Origin: Echinococcus granulosus
Taxonomy: Eukaryota > Platyhelminthes > Cestoda > Cyclophyllidea > Taeniidae
Assembly (NCBI RefSeq): GCF_000524195.1
Contig: NW_020170471.1
Coordinates: forward strand, 50,470 to 114,469
Length of the DNA: 64,000 nucleotides
Direction: 5' to 3'
Part shown: in pieces, positions 49,101-61,186 of the stretch
Layout: each line of letters begins with the position of its first letter
Numbering within the stretch: position 1 is the first letter of the stretch
Notes under the pieces: generated by a model
What the model saw: only the letters and a program-made list of their open reading frames with translations
What the model was told of the DNA's origin: nothing
Database searches by the model: none
Program-made: the position numbers and the translations under genes

Positions 49101-52100
49101 TCCACTCTATCTATAGACGTCATCATTGGGGCTCTTCACGGATACTTCCGTTTTGGTTTTCCAGCATCTTAAAACCACCAGCCAGTCACGCAGTAATTCC
49201 GCTAATTTTGGTGCACTTTCATGTACTTCCATGGATCTACTCGTTAAGTGGTATTGGAGTTGCGTTGTGGGGCTTAGCTCTGCCCGTAATTCTCTACAGC
49301 AAGTGCATTTTCTGCGTAAGCGGGTGTATGTGAGACAATTTATCCAATAAAACAATGTAAGGTAGCTCCACATAGATGTCCTCTACTGGCGTCGCAAATG
49401 TGTGACGTGTATTCTTTATTTGTTTAGGTTAATTGATTGCACCAAATTGTGCTATAAGTAGATTAGTTAGGTTTTAAAATGACAAAATTTGTGTAGCATG
49501 TTCTCGATTTGAGGATGAGTATATTTTCACAAAAATGGGTTAGCAAGGATTGCATAATACGCGTTATATAGCCTTGGAAAGTTTTCTAAAATAATTCTTT
49601 GTCCGTTGGATCAGCCACTTTTATAGCTGGTAAGGTATCATCATTTCCTGACCAGACAGGCTTGCTGTCAATATCATTTTTGTGCATCATTTTACCTCTA
49701 GAGCCCAAGAGAAAAAAATCTCGTCTCCAGCGATAACCACCTGATATCTTTTCATCTCTTAGGCTGTAGACCTACTAGCCCTGATGACCTCCCAGCCCGA
49801 CGAAGTGCAGCCCTCGCGCTCCCACCTCTACGGTGTCTCCCTCTTTCGTGACTGTCGAGCACGTGCCGAAACCCAAATATACACCCACCTGAACTCGCGT
49901 ATTGAGGAGTTCTGCAGCCTTGCCTCCTACGATGGTATCTTTGGGGGCCCTGGGGAGGGTATCCTATCCCTCGATCAACTACAGAACGCCTTGAGCGAAA
50001 GCAGTAGTCTACGAACCAGTGAGTACATGGTCGACATGATGGCTTGGCTGAGCTCTACTTTCACCGCGTTCACCCACCTCCCTCCCAAGGTGGCTCACAC
50101 GGCTTGCATTTCAGCGTGCAAGTATATTGTGAAGATCCTTCAGCGTATCCTCATGGGCCCTGAGGTGTGTTTTGATTGTTGTCATTTGCAATGTATGTTC
50201 GTCCTTTGTTGACAACATTGATTAGCATACGTATCATCTATGGGACTAATCACTCACCCTCCGCCATATTAAAAACAGGTGACCAACAAAATTTGTAGGA
50301 TTTGCGGTTGTTTGTGCATGAGATGCGAAGCATCGATAAAAATGGCGTCAGACTATCGACACAGTTCACCACTCCTTTTCTGTCGTTCTGAATCGCCGAT
50401 TTCATATCGTGAGAAGTTGGTTGGGTCTGTTGGGTGTGATTTGGGCTTGCCTGCTGCAGACACCTCTCGTATAGCATTTTGACAATGAAATCGCAGTCTT
50501 ATTTAACAACAGTGATAATGAAACAACTTATTTGCTCCTACGTCATCCGCGAAGGGAAAGTGGTGGTACCTTCTATGCACGAGGCTATCCGCAAGTCCTG
50601 CATTAAAAACAAATAACGGTCAACATGAAACGCTGTCGATTTTTTCTTCACTCCTTTGCATAAGTTATAAAAAACGCACTACTGAGAATGGATTGTTTGC
50701 TGACTTTCTGACTGGTTTTTTGGTAAAAAGTGGACTGTTGTACGTATTGCAACGAACATTTCGTTGGATACATTTCCAGACGAGCTGCTTACTGCCCCGT
50801 TCTAAATTTCTACAATGTCAAGTCACACTTAGGAGGCTGTACATGCTTTGTGTGGGATCGACTGCAGGTGAAATTGTTCTCCTTGAATTATTTGCTGAAA
50901 GGCAAACAATAGGTATGAATGACGTTTATTTAATCAGTAGACCTCCACGATTTTATCAGAAAGTGCCATTGCCAGGGAAGAAGGGCAACACAAGACCTCG
51001 TACCGCGCAACCTGTATGCAAAAAATGTCATTTGAGAATGAGATGGGAGGCACTACTCCACCTAATCCTTCCTGTCATTAGCTACCGTGGTGCTACTATA
51101 GGCTGTCGTGAGAGGCAAGCGTGGTCTACGTGCTAGTACTACTACTGTCGCTGCTGATAACAGGAACGCATGCTATATGTGGGCCACTTCAGCCTCCACA
51201 CTTTCAATTAAGACAACAAACAATAATTTTTGGTCATGAGTGAATGGAGGTACCAAATCTGAGCCCTGGAGTATCTACTTGTGTTCACTGAAGTCTTGGA
51301 TTACAGTGCAGGTAGGTGATGAAATGCTCATCTGTGATCAAACACACGATTGGCTTGAATGATTTCAAATTTTCAAGGAATCACTAGCCAGCCGTGTTTC
51401 TTTACGTCACTGACGATCTCGACTGTGATAGTGGTGGTGGTCCCAATTTCGGATGCATATCCAACTGTCTCGCCGTCATTCAGTGTTCAATCTGCAGGTG
51501 GAACACTTGCTCGTTTGACGGAATTGCACTACAGGTGAATCTCCGTTTGACATCGGTGAACAGAATCAGCCATGGAGGTGTGGAATCTTGAGATGCTGAC
51601 TTACATCAGGTATCCTTTCTATACCTGATTAATCCTTCCACTGGCCTCTGCAGCTATTATTTAAAGGCTGGAAATGTGTACAAAAGCAGCTGGGAAATGG
51701 TTTTGTTGCTGCTTAATTCTTGTTTGTAAAGGCAGAAGTCCTGGTTCTATCCTAATCTTCCTCCTAATTCTTCAATAGCCAAAGAGGAAAAAGACTCTCC
51801 ACTCTAGGTTTCGTAGGTATGTAAATTTTACTTTCATTTCTGCTAGTCTTGCCAACAGAGTAAGTGAATCACATCTGCTAATGTTGAAGAGGATGCAACT
51901 TTTCCAGTCACGTGTTTTTTGCAGGGGCAGGTGAAGGCTTCCCCGTCCTCATATGTACTTATATTTCAAACAATTTGCAAAACAAAAAAAACTAGCTAAT
52001 TTCCACTTTGCTCTCTTGTGACTACTGGTTAACCTTCCCTGCACACTCCTGGCAGCTCCGAGATGAGCTGACTTGCATTTAGTGATTTGTTGCCTTTGGA

Positions 52101-55100
52101 GAGTTCCTTTTGCACACAGGCGTCAGGTCACTAAGGTGTGGTGTCGCCTTTTTCTCGCCTGTTGTAGGCTCTGTGCATTGCATGGGAAAGTGCCTATCAC
52201 CAGCCTCCCTAAAACATTCTCCCTCCTAAAGGGAAGCAAAAAGCCTACCTCTAAACATGTCTGTTCATATTTCACTTCATTTTTTTTAATGTGGGATGAT
52301 GAATTACTCGAAAAGTGGACGCATTGCATTAGGAAAAACTCTATAGTCTTGAAAACAATGAAGAAGTATGCATTGTTAAGATCAAATTATGGTCATGGCT
52401 AAGGTAGGTGATGGCTAAACAATTGGTTAATGCCTGCATCGAATGGGAGAGGGAAAAGTCGTGGACGCTGAAGTAATGTACTGACTTATTTGTGAACAGA
52501 AATGACTTTTGGATGTATGGCAAGCATAGCATTTGTTATCTTCGAGCCATCCACTCCGTGTGAGCTCTGCCTCCTTGAAATGATAACTGGGCTATACGAC
52601 AGTGCAGGAGAGAGTTTGACATTGCATACTGTCGCAAACCTTCTTTTCTGTGGAAAGATTTGCACCCCTAGCTCAGTCTTCGTGTTCTCTTGATGGTATT
52701 TCTCAAGGTGATATCACCTTTACTTGACTTTTGACTATTACATGTCAAATAGACAATTGGGGAATAAAGGTGAGATGGAACTGCGGGTAGCCCAAGCTGG
52801 ATTATTGTGGCTTTTTTGAGGCGACGTTTTGCAAAGATTGGATTCTTAGCAAGTTCGTACTTAGTTGGAAAGGAAATCTAGATTGTACGCTTTATCCACT
52901 TTCATTTTTGATCGACTGAAGATGTATCAAGTCGTCTACAAGTATTCATGGCATTGTTGTAAATGGCTTTTTCACGAACGGCTTCGAGCCTTTCAGGCTC
53001 GGTATCGCTTCAGTACTGATCGCCATTCTGAATCTCTGTTGTAACCCGTCTGCGGCAGCTCACAACCAACAGAAGTGGACCCACTACTGGCAATGTGGTG
53101 CTCAGGTCATTTCACAAGACACTATACGCCCCAGGGGAAGGAAGGTAGCTTTTCTGTAAACTTCATAAAGACTTGGGAGACTTTTTGCACTGGAATCAAG
53201 AGCGTAAATGAGCTTGAGACTGGAAGGGGCGTATTAGTATTAGTCAAGTAGGTAAATAATCGGTTATTTCTATCGGATAGGTGAAAATGGTGGTGGAGCC
53301 GGCGCTCTCCCAAATGTTGGTTGATTTGGCGGAGTGTGATAAATTTGCACGCTCCAACCCAGTGCCGGGCATCGATAAGTCCATCCTCCTCCTTATCTTC
53401 AGTGAGTTGCGTCAACTTCTCGAATTGGTGCGCAACAATGACTGGAGTGTCTTCTTCGCCAATTACGGCAAAACCTCCGGTAAGTTTGACTAGTTCCCCT
53501 TAATGCTAGTCTCAAAAGTTCTTGGAGTAAATTTGCATACTTGGTTAGTAGAGGAATGAGAGCTCCAAATTTTTTTTCCTGAGCCATCGCCAAAAGTTGG
53601 TTGATTGGTTGTGGATAGAGTACCATAAGTGGAGTTGTACCGTGCAAATGGAATAAAGCATTTGAGCGACAGCTGTTTCGCCATCCATCTGCCATTTCAG
53701 CTAGCTCTTTCGGGTACTACCTCCAGATAGTGTCGTGTTTTTTGGGCTCACTGTCTTTTGTCTTAATATAGATAGGGTGCGCGGGTATTTGTGACAAACT
53801 AACATTTTTTTCCCTGCTACAGTGTTTCCTTTTTTTCTACCAAAGTTCTCTTTGTGCCTTGGTAAATCTATGCAATGGGAGTTCCTTAGCAAGGGCTATT
53901 ATCAAATCTTCAAGAAAGGGGTCTTTGTGTACTTGGAAATAACGTATCGAGTAGTCAGAAGTAAGTTTTGATGTGGTATTCGGTACACTACCAAGGTATG
54001 ACTTCTTCTGGCCTGTGGTGACGAAAGAGTAGGTAATTTCTCTGCAATTGTGCTTATGCATCAGGTAGCAAGCCATCAGTCAGACATAGTACGGTTCGGT
54101 ATGGTGCTACTTCTCTTCTCTTGGTGAACCATCACATCGGAAGCGGTCAGTTTCATCTGATTTATGTGATTTGGGCCTATCTGCTTCACGAGTCGAGGTG
54201 AAGCCACCACGGCAGCCGTGCGTTTGGAGGGGCGATGTGATGCGCGGTAGCAGGAACTTCCTGGCCTGAAAGACCTTTGTGAAAGTTGACTCTGGTGTGG
54301 AAAATTCTTTGTTCTGCATGATGGTGAGAAATAACATGTCACTATCGACTAGAGTAGTTGACGATGATGATGTCATGTATCGGTAAAAACAGTCATATTT
54401 AAGGTGAATGATGACGAGACAATAGGCTTGTAAGGGGAAAGGTGGAAGAAAGAAGAAGTCGGGGAGGGGAAAGTAGCGGTAGACGTAAAGTGGATGGTTG
54501 TTTTGCCATAAAAGATGTCCAGACGTTTGAAAGTCCATCAATTTGTCCCTCACTTCTTTCAGGTTGCTATCAAAACGCATCTTACGCTGTTGATGGATGA
54601 TTTGCTGACTGACAAAATGATCTGGGATGTTAAATGGCTTTGTATTGTAAGTTCGAACGAACGATCCAAATGATTCACTCTATCCGCTCCTCTCCACTTC
54701 CACCTCACTATTACCTCATGCCTGCAAGACCGTGTTTTGAAGGTGTGCGTACTGTAGACGTAATTTCTCACTAAGAGTTGTGTCCCTGTTGAATGAAGGT
54801 GTCAGTAGCGCCTCAGTTCTCAATTATTATCTTTGAATGAATCGTTATCACTGTAATTAACATTTTTGTGGCTGTTTCTGTTAGAATTCCATCTCCAAAT
54901 TCTACACGGTAAATTTGACGAGGCACTTTTGAGACTTGAATGTGATACTAAGTGGACAAGCTTAAATCACATTCACTTGATTCATACGATTCTTGAGGAT
55001 ACGAAGACTCAAATTGAGCAGAAGGTGGCGGCGGGCACAATAAAGCGAACCTTACCGTCTCGATAGGTTGATGCGTTTTCTCTGCATCAAGGGACGAACT

Positions 55101-55593
55101 CATATTTCAAATTAGGTCACAACACGACTTTCATTTCCGGTGCTGGATCCTTGATTATTCCCAACAATCGCTTCTTTCTCAGCGACTAGCAACCCTACTT
55201 TGAATACTCTTACCACGACGAACAACAAACAACCGTCCATCTTGGCTCCACTGCATTCAGTGTCTCACACCACTAACTCCTTCATGACAAAATCGGTAGG
55301 GTTCGTTGGCTAATCACATATCCTCACCCGTCTAATGTCCTAGCGGCTCTATTAACTCGACCCTCACCTTTCTCTTTCCTCCAGGTAACCCATATGAGCG
55401 CGTGACTCCGGCAGCAGCAATTGCACTGTTGGAATGCATTCGTGAGTCGGCGAAGCGACGCCACAGTACCCCCTCCTTTCTTCTAGTTGGCTCCTCAATG
55501 CGGCCAAGGCGAGAGCACCGTCGACGTCTCGACGACATCATTCGTCAGCTGAAGGATCTGCAATCCGCGCCCACTACTTCCAGACGTTTCTAG
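43133..55593 (+). CDS. EXOC6: Exocyst complex component 6 (Sec15)
   Basis: Subunit of the exocyst, which tethers secretory vesicles to the plasma membrane; Sec15 links vesicle Rab GTPases to the complex. Ten exons: 43133-43480, 43525-43782, 43822-44104, 44183-44239, 45213-45475, 47594-47961, 48439-48922, 49763-50164, 53281-53479, 55385-55593. The total is 2,871 nt, 956 residues plus stop, with all phases agreeing; vertebrate proteins are about 800. Landmarks: ESVQELMLM (N-terminal helices), EYLEHYQLKSIQSFAFSQVL, IYRCLHIHSVSGE, FFSRVVGFFLVDDYL, FEEIFKNDNYTAI, SRSHLYGVSLFRDCRARAE, FTHLPPKVAHTACISACKYI, DWSVFFANYGKTSG and the C-terminal NPYERVTPAAAIALLE. The extra length is an acidic/Ser insertion in exon 3, a Gln/Gly/Ala-rich stretch in exon 6, and exon 4. 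Preceded by a uORF. Confidence 0.93.
44183..44239 (+). CDS. EXOC6: EXOC6 exon 4, frame-neutral cassette
   Basis: 57 nt, phase 1 on both sides, encoding ASGCLQHNSRCFGWDDGSK. The acceptor tacttctag is good; the donor GTTTGC is weak. It has no counterpart in vertebrate Sec15, sits in the variable linker after the acidic insertion, and its inclusion is optional for frame. Confidence 0.4.
44240..45212 (+). other. EXOC6 intron 4
   Basis: About 1 kb, AT-rich 5' half; no coding segment or repeat recognised. Confidence 0.5.
45476..47593 (+). other. EXOC6 intron 5
   Basis: 2.1 kb. Contains two oppositely ordered TGTCACA/TGTGACA palindromes at 47388-47404 and 47431-47448. Frames at 46403-46642 (minus) and 46866-47117 (plus) have no identifiable domain and no splice signals in EXOC6 phase. 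Confidence 0.5.
47388..47448. repeat. TGTCACA/TGTGACA palindromes, copies 3a and 3b
   Basis: GTGTCACACGCGTGACG at about 47388-47404 and the perfect 18-nt palindrome TGTCACATATATGTGACA at 47431-47448, within 61 nt of each other. The second is the cleanest member of the family. Confidence 0.55.
48923..49762 (+). other. EXOC6 intron 7
   Basis: 840 nt with a degenerate palindrome copy (GCGTCGCAAATGTGTGACGT, 49389-49408) and nothing else recognised. Confidence 0.5.
49389..49408. repeat. TGTCACA/TGTGACA palindrome, copy 4 (degenerate)
   Basis: GCGTCGCAAATGTGTGACGT; one arm carries a substitution. Located in EXOC6 intron 7. Confidence 0.4.
50165..53280 (+). other. EXOC6 intron 8
   Basis: 3.1 kb, the longest EXOC6 intron. 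Holds a family 2 repeat copy at about 51250-51500. A 147-codon frame at 50693-51136 has no recognisable domain, lacks splice boundaries in EXOC6 phase and is probably not coding. Confidence 0.45.
51250..51500 (+). repeat. Dispersed repeat family 2, copy in EXOC6 intron
   Basis: Carries the gagtatctacttgtgttcac block (about 51271) and, downstream, GTCACTGACGATCTCGACTG...GGTGGTGGTCCCAATTTC (about 51407), in the same order and strand as at 16905-17190 and partly at 27735. Confidence 0.4.
54885..55066 (+). CDS. EXOC6: Possible alternative last exon of EXOC6
   Basis: The pyrimidine-rich acceptor (gctgtttctgttag) opens a frame in the phase needed by EXOC6 exon 9 (ending phase 1 at 53479). It runs 59 codons to TAG: FHLQILHGKFDEALLRLE, then KWTSLNHIHLIHTILEDTK and a basic end. 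An AATAAA lies within it near 55037. It does not resemble the conserved Sec15 C-terminus, which is supplied by the later exon 55385-55593. Alternatives are an independent small gene or a decoy frame. Confidence 0.4.
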
Positions 55594-58500
55594 ACATCCC
55601 TCACTTCATCTACATTCCATACTATTACAGTTTTGCTCATTTGCTCTATCTTTGTTGAATACTTTTCTTTATACCTAATGGTCGAACATCTCGTGTGATG
55701 TTGATGGTGGTGGTGAGACTACTTGGTAATTTTGAAGGCGATGAGTAGGGTTTTGGTGAGGGTGAAACAGATATCACCAGGGACGTTCGTATCAAACCAG
55801 GACTACTAACCTCTTTTTCTCAATGGCCTCGGAAATCGTCGTTGGTGGTTCTAGAATCTGTCTCTATCTCTTTGAGATTTTGTTGACTTCCTAGTTAATT
55901 TTGCCTTAAGAATGTAATGCTTTATTTTAATGTATGACGGCCGTCGATCCGTGAATTGCTTAGCAAACAATATCCCTAACTCTGGGGGCAGTTAAATTGG
56001 GAGAATGATGGTTAGTGTTGTCGGTTTCGTGACCTCTATACAACCCGGCTCCCATTCATCAATCAAAATTGGGGGCGTGTGATAATGATGCTGCTGTCGA
56101 AATTTCAACATGTCCATTTGGCGGTCTCATGGCTAGGTGTACATAAATGAGACTGCAACGCGCATCAGGTAGTTGTGCCCTCCTAAGCGAACGTTTTGTT
56201 CCTTTGATGGTACATGTCTGGAGTCCAAAACACCCCTGCTCAGCATCTGCGAGCCTCCCTTTCCACTTCATTTTCAGCTGCCAACTGTCTATTGTAGTTA
56301 TGTAATAGTTTTAGGATGAAGGGGAGAAAAGATAACTGCAACACCAAGGAAATTCGAAGGCTAGGGAGATGCACTGTCACTTTCCCATCGCAACTTAAAG
56401 TACAAATACTCTCAATAAAAAGATGCGTGGACGGAGTGACTGGCTCTGCCTGTCTTTGCCGTTTCTCAAGTACGTGAACGATGAATTTGCCAGAAGAGCG
56501 TACTTGGGGGAAGTGAAGGGCACTTTGACGGGCTTCAAACCGCTTCGTCAGCTGTTGTTGCAAGGCGCGTAGTTGACAGCCATCCTTTTCACTTCTACCA
56601 CCAGTTTTCCCTCCCCCTTCTTTCTTCCCCCTTCCCACTTGATGTCGTCATCGTTCATCTTAAATATGACTGGATGCTTTTTTGACACTTGGCATATTCA
56701 TCGCTAAATGCTTTAGTCAGTGTTGGCACCGAATTCTGCACCATCATCAAGAACAAAGGATTTTCTTTAATCTGATGCATCTTCCAGTGCTACGTTACCA
56801 TCGGAATCAACCTTTGCAAGACACATTCAGGTCAGAAGGTTTCAACGACCGCTCATCGCACCGCACCTCACCGCCTCCAAACGCACAACTTCTGCGATGA
56901 CTCCAACTCGAATCATGAAGTAGACAAGCCCAAACCACACCCGTCGGATGCAACCAACTTCTTACACTATGCGGGTTCAGCAGGAGAAGAGAAAGAGTAC
57001 CATAACGAACTGTGCCGTGTCTGGCTGTTGGTCTGTGACCTAATGCATATCCACAGTCGCGGAGATTTTACCGCCACGTACACCACCACAGCCCAAAAGA
57101 AGTTATGATCCAGAGTTTTAGTGAATGCCGCATCACCTTTTGTGGCAATCTGACAACCTTTAAATTAGTAAACAAGGGAAACTCACCACTATCTATTGTC
57201 ACATCTTTCGGAACCCACGATTATGCTCTGACATTGACACCTGACTGAAAACCTAGTTCCTAGTGCAGTGTGATCTTAAGTGACAGTTGAAATGACTCTC
57301 GAATTTGATAAAAAAATTCTTCACTGATCGCACACATGTCAAAGGCAATGGATTTGTAAACTCCTTCTTGAGGCTTTCAGAGGTAGCGTGGTCACTACCT
57401 TCCACAAAAGATCTGTGCTATGCTACTTAAAAGGCCAAAAATGTAATCCTATCTTCAAACAGTGAAAGTCAGTTCACATCTTCAAGTTATTGTCTTCAAT
57501 AATCTGCTTACCACATAGTTTGGTAAGGACAGAAATTAGGAACTTACTAATAACACCTGTCACATATTTGTGACGTCGAATAGGAATAATGGAATTGAGA
57601 TTTTGTATATATGCAACGCTTGTAGAAAAGATCTCCATCGCAATCGCAGAGATGCATTTACTCAATACAAGCAACCGTAAGCATCTGGCAGAGACATGGC
57701 TAACGCAAGAACTGTCGAAGTTTCTCTGCTGGTAAGTAATGTCCGCCTTATTTGCAGGTGGCCCGGACACGTTCAAGACCAAGGCAGGTAGTGATGTAAA
57801 TGAAATCGGCCTTTCCGAATCTCAATTTAGGTGCTCCACGATCTATCAGTCTACCAGCTCCTTCTGCATGTCGATAATAAAGATGAGATTAATCGAGAAC
57901 AAAAAAGGTAGAACACAAGATCCTACTGTTAGGTGGATGGATGAATGAATGCATCAGTTGTAAGTGACTGAAGCAGTGTAGTCGCACTACAAAATGACCA
58001 CCAAAACAGCGAGGTATGGGTGTGAACACGAACCCCATCGGGGGAGATGCTTAACCAGAGCAACCAAGAGAGACGACTTGGGAAAAAAAACCAACAAGAC
58101 CTCTAATATTATTAAGGTGGGTTCACAAGGTATAGAGCGTGTGAGTACATGGTTGTTGGATGGACTACTGTGCTTCCAAGATGGACACTATTCTCACATA
58201 ATTAGGTCATAATGAGTGGCCTTGACCTTACCGTGATTGCTAGTACACATGGACCGCATCTCCACATCATTTTGGTCAATGAGGATAACACACCAAGAAA
58301 GTCTCTAAGCTGTTGAATAATTTAACTTCTGGACAGAAATTTCTAAAACCTTGAAACAGAAAACCCTTTTCTGGGATTGTAAATAATCCCATCAACGTGC
58401 TGCTTGCCACCAGAGCCTTCATGGTACAATCGAAGTTAAGCTCTCGGCTGGGCAGGGTCGTCGGATATGGCTCAATTTCATCAAGAAATTCTCGTTCATG

Positions 58501-59978
58501 TGACAACCCTAAGAAGGCCCAGTCGGGTTTGTTTGTGTGTGCAGTGGAATTATGTTTGTTTTATCCCGGTACTTGCCTATGCAAGCTCTCCCTGCCAGGT
58601 GACAACTGGAGCGCACTCATTCAGCCTTTTTTATGCTCGTCGATGATCAAGTCACCTTCACACCTCCTTCCATTGCTAATGACTTCAGAGACAACTTTGT
58701 TGAAAGCAAAACTTCGAGAAATCTGTAAATAAGGCGATATCTACAGCGAATCCACATAAACACTTCACAGACTTTGCGATTCAATCTCAAAGGCATAGAA
58801 TCAAGCGAGTTACGCATTAACTACTAATAGAAGAATCGCATGTGAAGTTACCTCCGAATGCCACAAAAATGGGCATAGGGGCGCCTTTTTTTCTGCTGCT
58901 GCCTCTTGCTTGATTACATCAGGAGAATGACTTGCCCGTGTAGTTCCAAACTGCGGACGAGGACCCAAGGGGCATCAATCCCCCTCGAGTTCCCAAGGAC
59001 TAAGCCAAATAAGTAGTTTCCTTTTGTACGGAAGGGTACCAGGAGGCATGAAAAAATTATCACTCCTTGAATCAGAGAAGTTACGATCTACTTTGTGCCA
59101 AAGAGAAGGAGGTGCCAAGTTGGTCTATACTGGGGAGGTAACACTGATTAGAGTATTTGGCAACGTGCCAAGTGCCAGGAAAAATAGTCCTATTTAACGC
59201 AAACGATGACGAGACAAGTGGTTTACATCGACATGAAAAAGTTTTGGAACTTCAATTCTAAGAAAAATTGGTTGACTTTGTGTGTGGTGGGTCGTATATA
59301 ATTGAACCCGACATCTGTCTACTCAGTACATTCTGCCACACCTCAGATGTCTGCGAGAAAGGCACCTTTTTGTGAAAAAGAACTAGTCAATCAGTGGAAC
59401 AAGAGTTCTACCCTTACAAGAAAACACAAGACTTCATACCTCTGACAAAAAAAATATTTGACTTCAAGAAAAGTAATGTCAATACTGAGATGCATTAATG
59501 AGTGGGAAAGAGTCTAGCCCAGGTACTACTGAACAAGAGGCCTTTTTTCCCATTACTCCTAGGCTGCACAGTACTGAAACAGCATAAAGAATTTAAGACT
59601 AGTTAATTTAAAACTTTTGTCATTCCGAATATTCCCACCTTACTTTGGCATCGCAAATAGTTGTCATATCTTCCTCATAAACATCTACCAACCGATTACA
59701 CTGGATGGTATTACAAAGACTAGATAGGATGAGTAAAATCCAAAAAAATCCTGGTCTATGGTGGTCAACTTTTTCCAGAAGTCATGATAGTGAGCCTCCA
59801 AAGCTCAGAAGTGTTAATGACAGGCAAAAAAGTGATATGCACACTAGGCATTTCGCCAGTACGTGTTCATTTCTCCTTTCAAGGGGAATAATACATTTTA
59901 ATCAACAGTTGAAAATCAATTAAAGAAAACTGATTAATATTTACAGAAGAAACAGGGAGGGAGAGAAGCATATTCTCT
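55594..59978. other. Intergenic region between EXOC6 and WDR92 (convergent)
   Basis: 4.4 kb between two 3' ends. No supported gene. Frames at 56240-56638 (minus) and 58397-58732 (plus) lack domains and splice structure. Contains one palindrome copy (57558) and a polypurine/polypyrimidine patch near 56600-56640. Confidence 0.5.
57558..57575. repeat. TGTCACA/TGTGACA palindrome, copy 5
   Basis: TGTCACATATTTGTGACG, intergenic; nearly identical to the perfect copy at 47431. Confidence 0.5.
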
Positions 59979-61186
59979 TTACACTCGATTCAGCTTTGTC
60001 ACAATGAGTAATCGAAGTGCCTGATCAAAACCGACACACACCGCCAGTCCCATCTTTTCTTTGCACCAATCCAAACTGGCAATGGGCTGGGAGGCTAGAG
60101 TGATATTTTGCAGCAATTCAACCTTTCCCATTACACCTTCAGCCACCTCTCTTTCCTTTTCTCCTTCTCCGTCGCTTGCTGGCATTTTCACCATTCTCTG
60201 ACGCTTCATTGGGTAGTGATACTTCCACAAGCACAGTGACCCATTCCCTCCCGTAGTCATGAAGATGTCACGCTGTTGTGGCAAATGTCGCACCTGCCAT
60301 ACAGTCGAGTCGTGCGCCTTCTCTGTCAATGAGGCGAAACCATGCTGTGGATGTTGTGTGCGCATATCAAAGACGTAAATCCTCGACTCTAACGTAGTCG
60401 CTACTAGCTTGTTCATGTCTATGTCCTTCCGATCGAACTCAACCGAGCACACTCCATTGCGCACATTTGTCTCCCATCGCACGCGCATAGCTCGGAGGTC
60501 GAAGAGCTTAATATCTCCATTGTCGTAGCCAGCTACAAGGCAACGATCGTGGATATTGTAGGCGTGACCGAAGGCTAGGGTCCAGCAATCGCGTGGAGCT
60601 ACCACCGACGTGTCACCACCACCCTGTTCATCACTGGGCCCTATGGTGACTACAGGAGTCTTGGGTTGACGGGGGTCCCAGACCTTCACACAACCGTCGC
60701 GGGAGCCCGTGGCGATCTCAGGGGCCCCTTCACCAATTCCTAGACCACCTACACCGTCAATGGCGTTGATTATCTCCCCGTGAGCCTTGACAGCGTAGAG
60801 TGGAGCATCCAGTCGACCCCCGTGTCCAAATCCCAGATGGCCATGCGGCCATCAAATGCTCCTGTGGCAAGATGAGCGTTAGGAAGACGAGAGGCGCCGA
60901 AAGTGCAGCATTTGTAAGACTTAGATTTCTCCGCCTGGGAGAACAAAAAAATACTACTTATGTAGCAGTTAGGTAAAGTGGGTGAAAAATGGAAACACAC
61001 CTCTAGGACGAGTTTGAGATCGGTAGCCGTGACGTCAAAGATCTGAATTTGCCCAGTGTCACGTGGATTGGAACCAACCACGACAAATTTAGTGCTAACT
61101 GGAAGCCATTTGCAGTCAAAAAGTGTGTAGTTTAGGGCTTTATGCAGATGACCGATAATTTGAGGCTTGTCCATCAGAGCTGGCAC
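59979..61186 (-). CDS. WDR92: WDR92 / DNAAF10 WD-repeat protein (frameshift in this sequence)
   Basis: WD40 beta-propeller adaptor that works with R2TP-type co-chaperones in cytoplasmic assembly of axonemal dynein arms. Exon 1 is 61186-61001 ([20 protein letters not shown], then [16 protein letters not shown]). A 66-nt intron follows, and exon 2 runs from about 60934 to 59979. Family segments: [131 protein letters not shown] and the terminal [10 protein letters not shown]. About 380 residues against 357 in human. The two halves are in different frames: after WDLDTG the frame shifts at a C5 run on the plus strand (60817-60821). Everything else is intact, so a base-call or assembly indel is more likely than a dead gene. 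Confidence 0.9.

Noticed and set aside
50693..51136. 147-codon plus-strand frame in EXOC6 intron 8 as a gene
   Set aside because: No domain, no splice boundaries in EXOC6 phase, and overlapping frames are similarly open; an intronic chance frame is likelier.
56240..56638. 132-codon minus-strand frame as a gene
   Set aside because: Its N-terminus reads through a polypyrimidine tract; no domain or splice structure.
58276..58732. Overlapping plus and minus frames as coding
   Set aside because: Both strands are open by chance over the same segment; neither has a recognisable domain.
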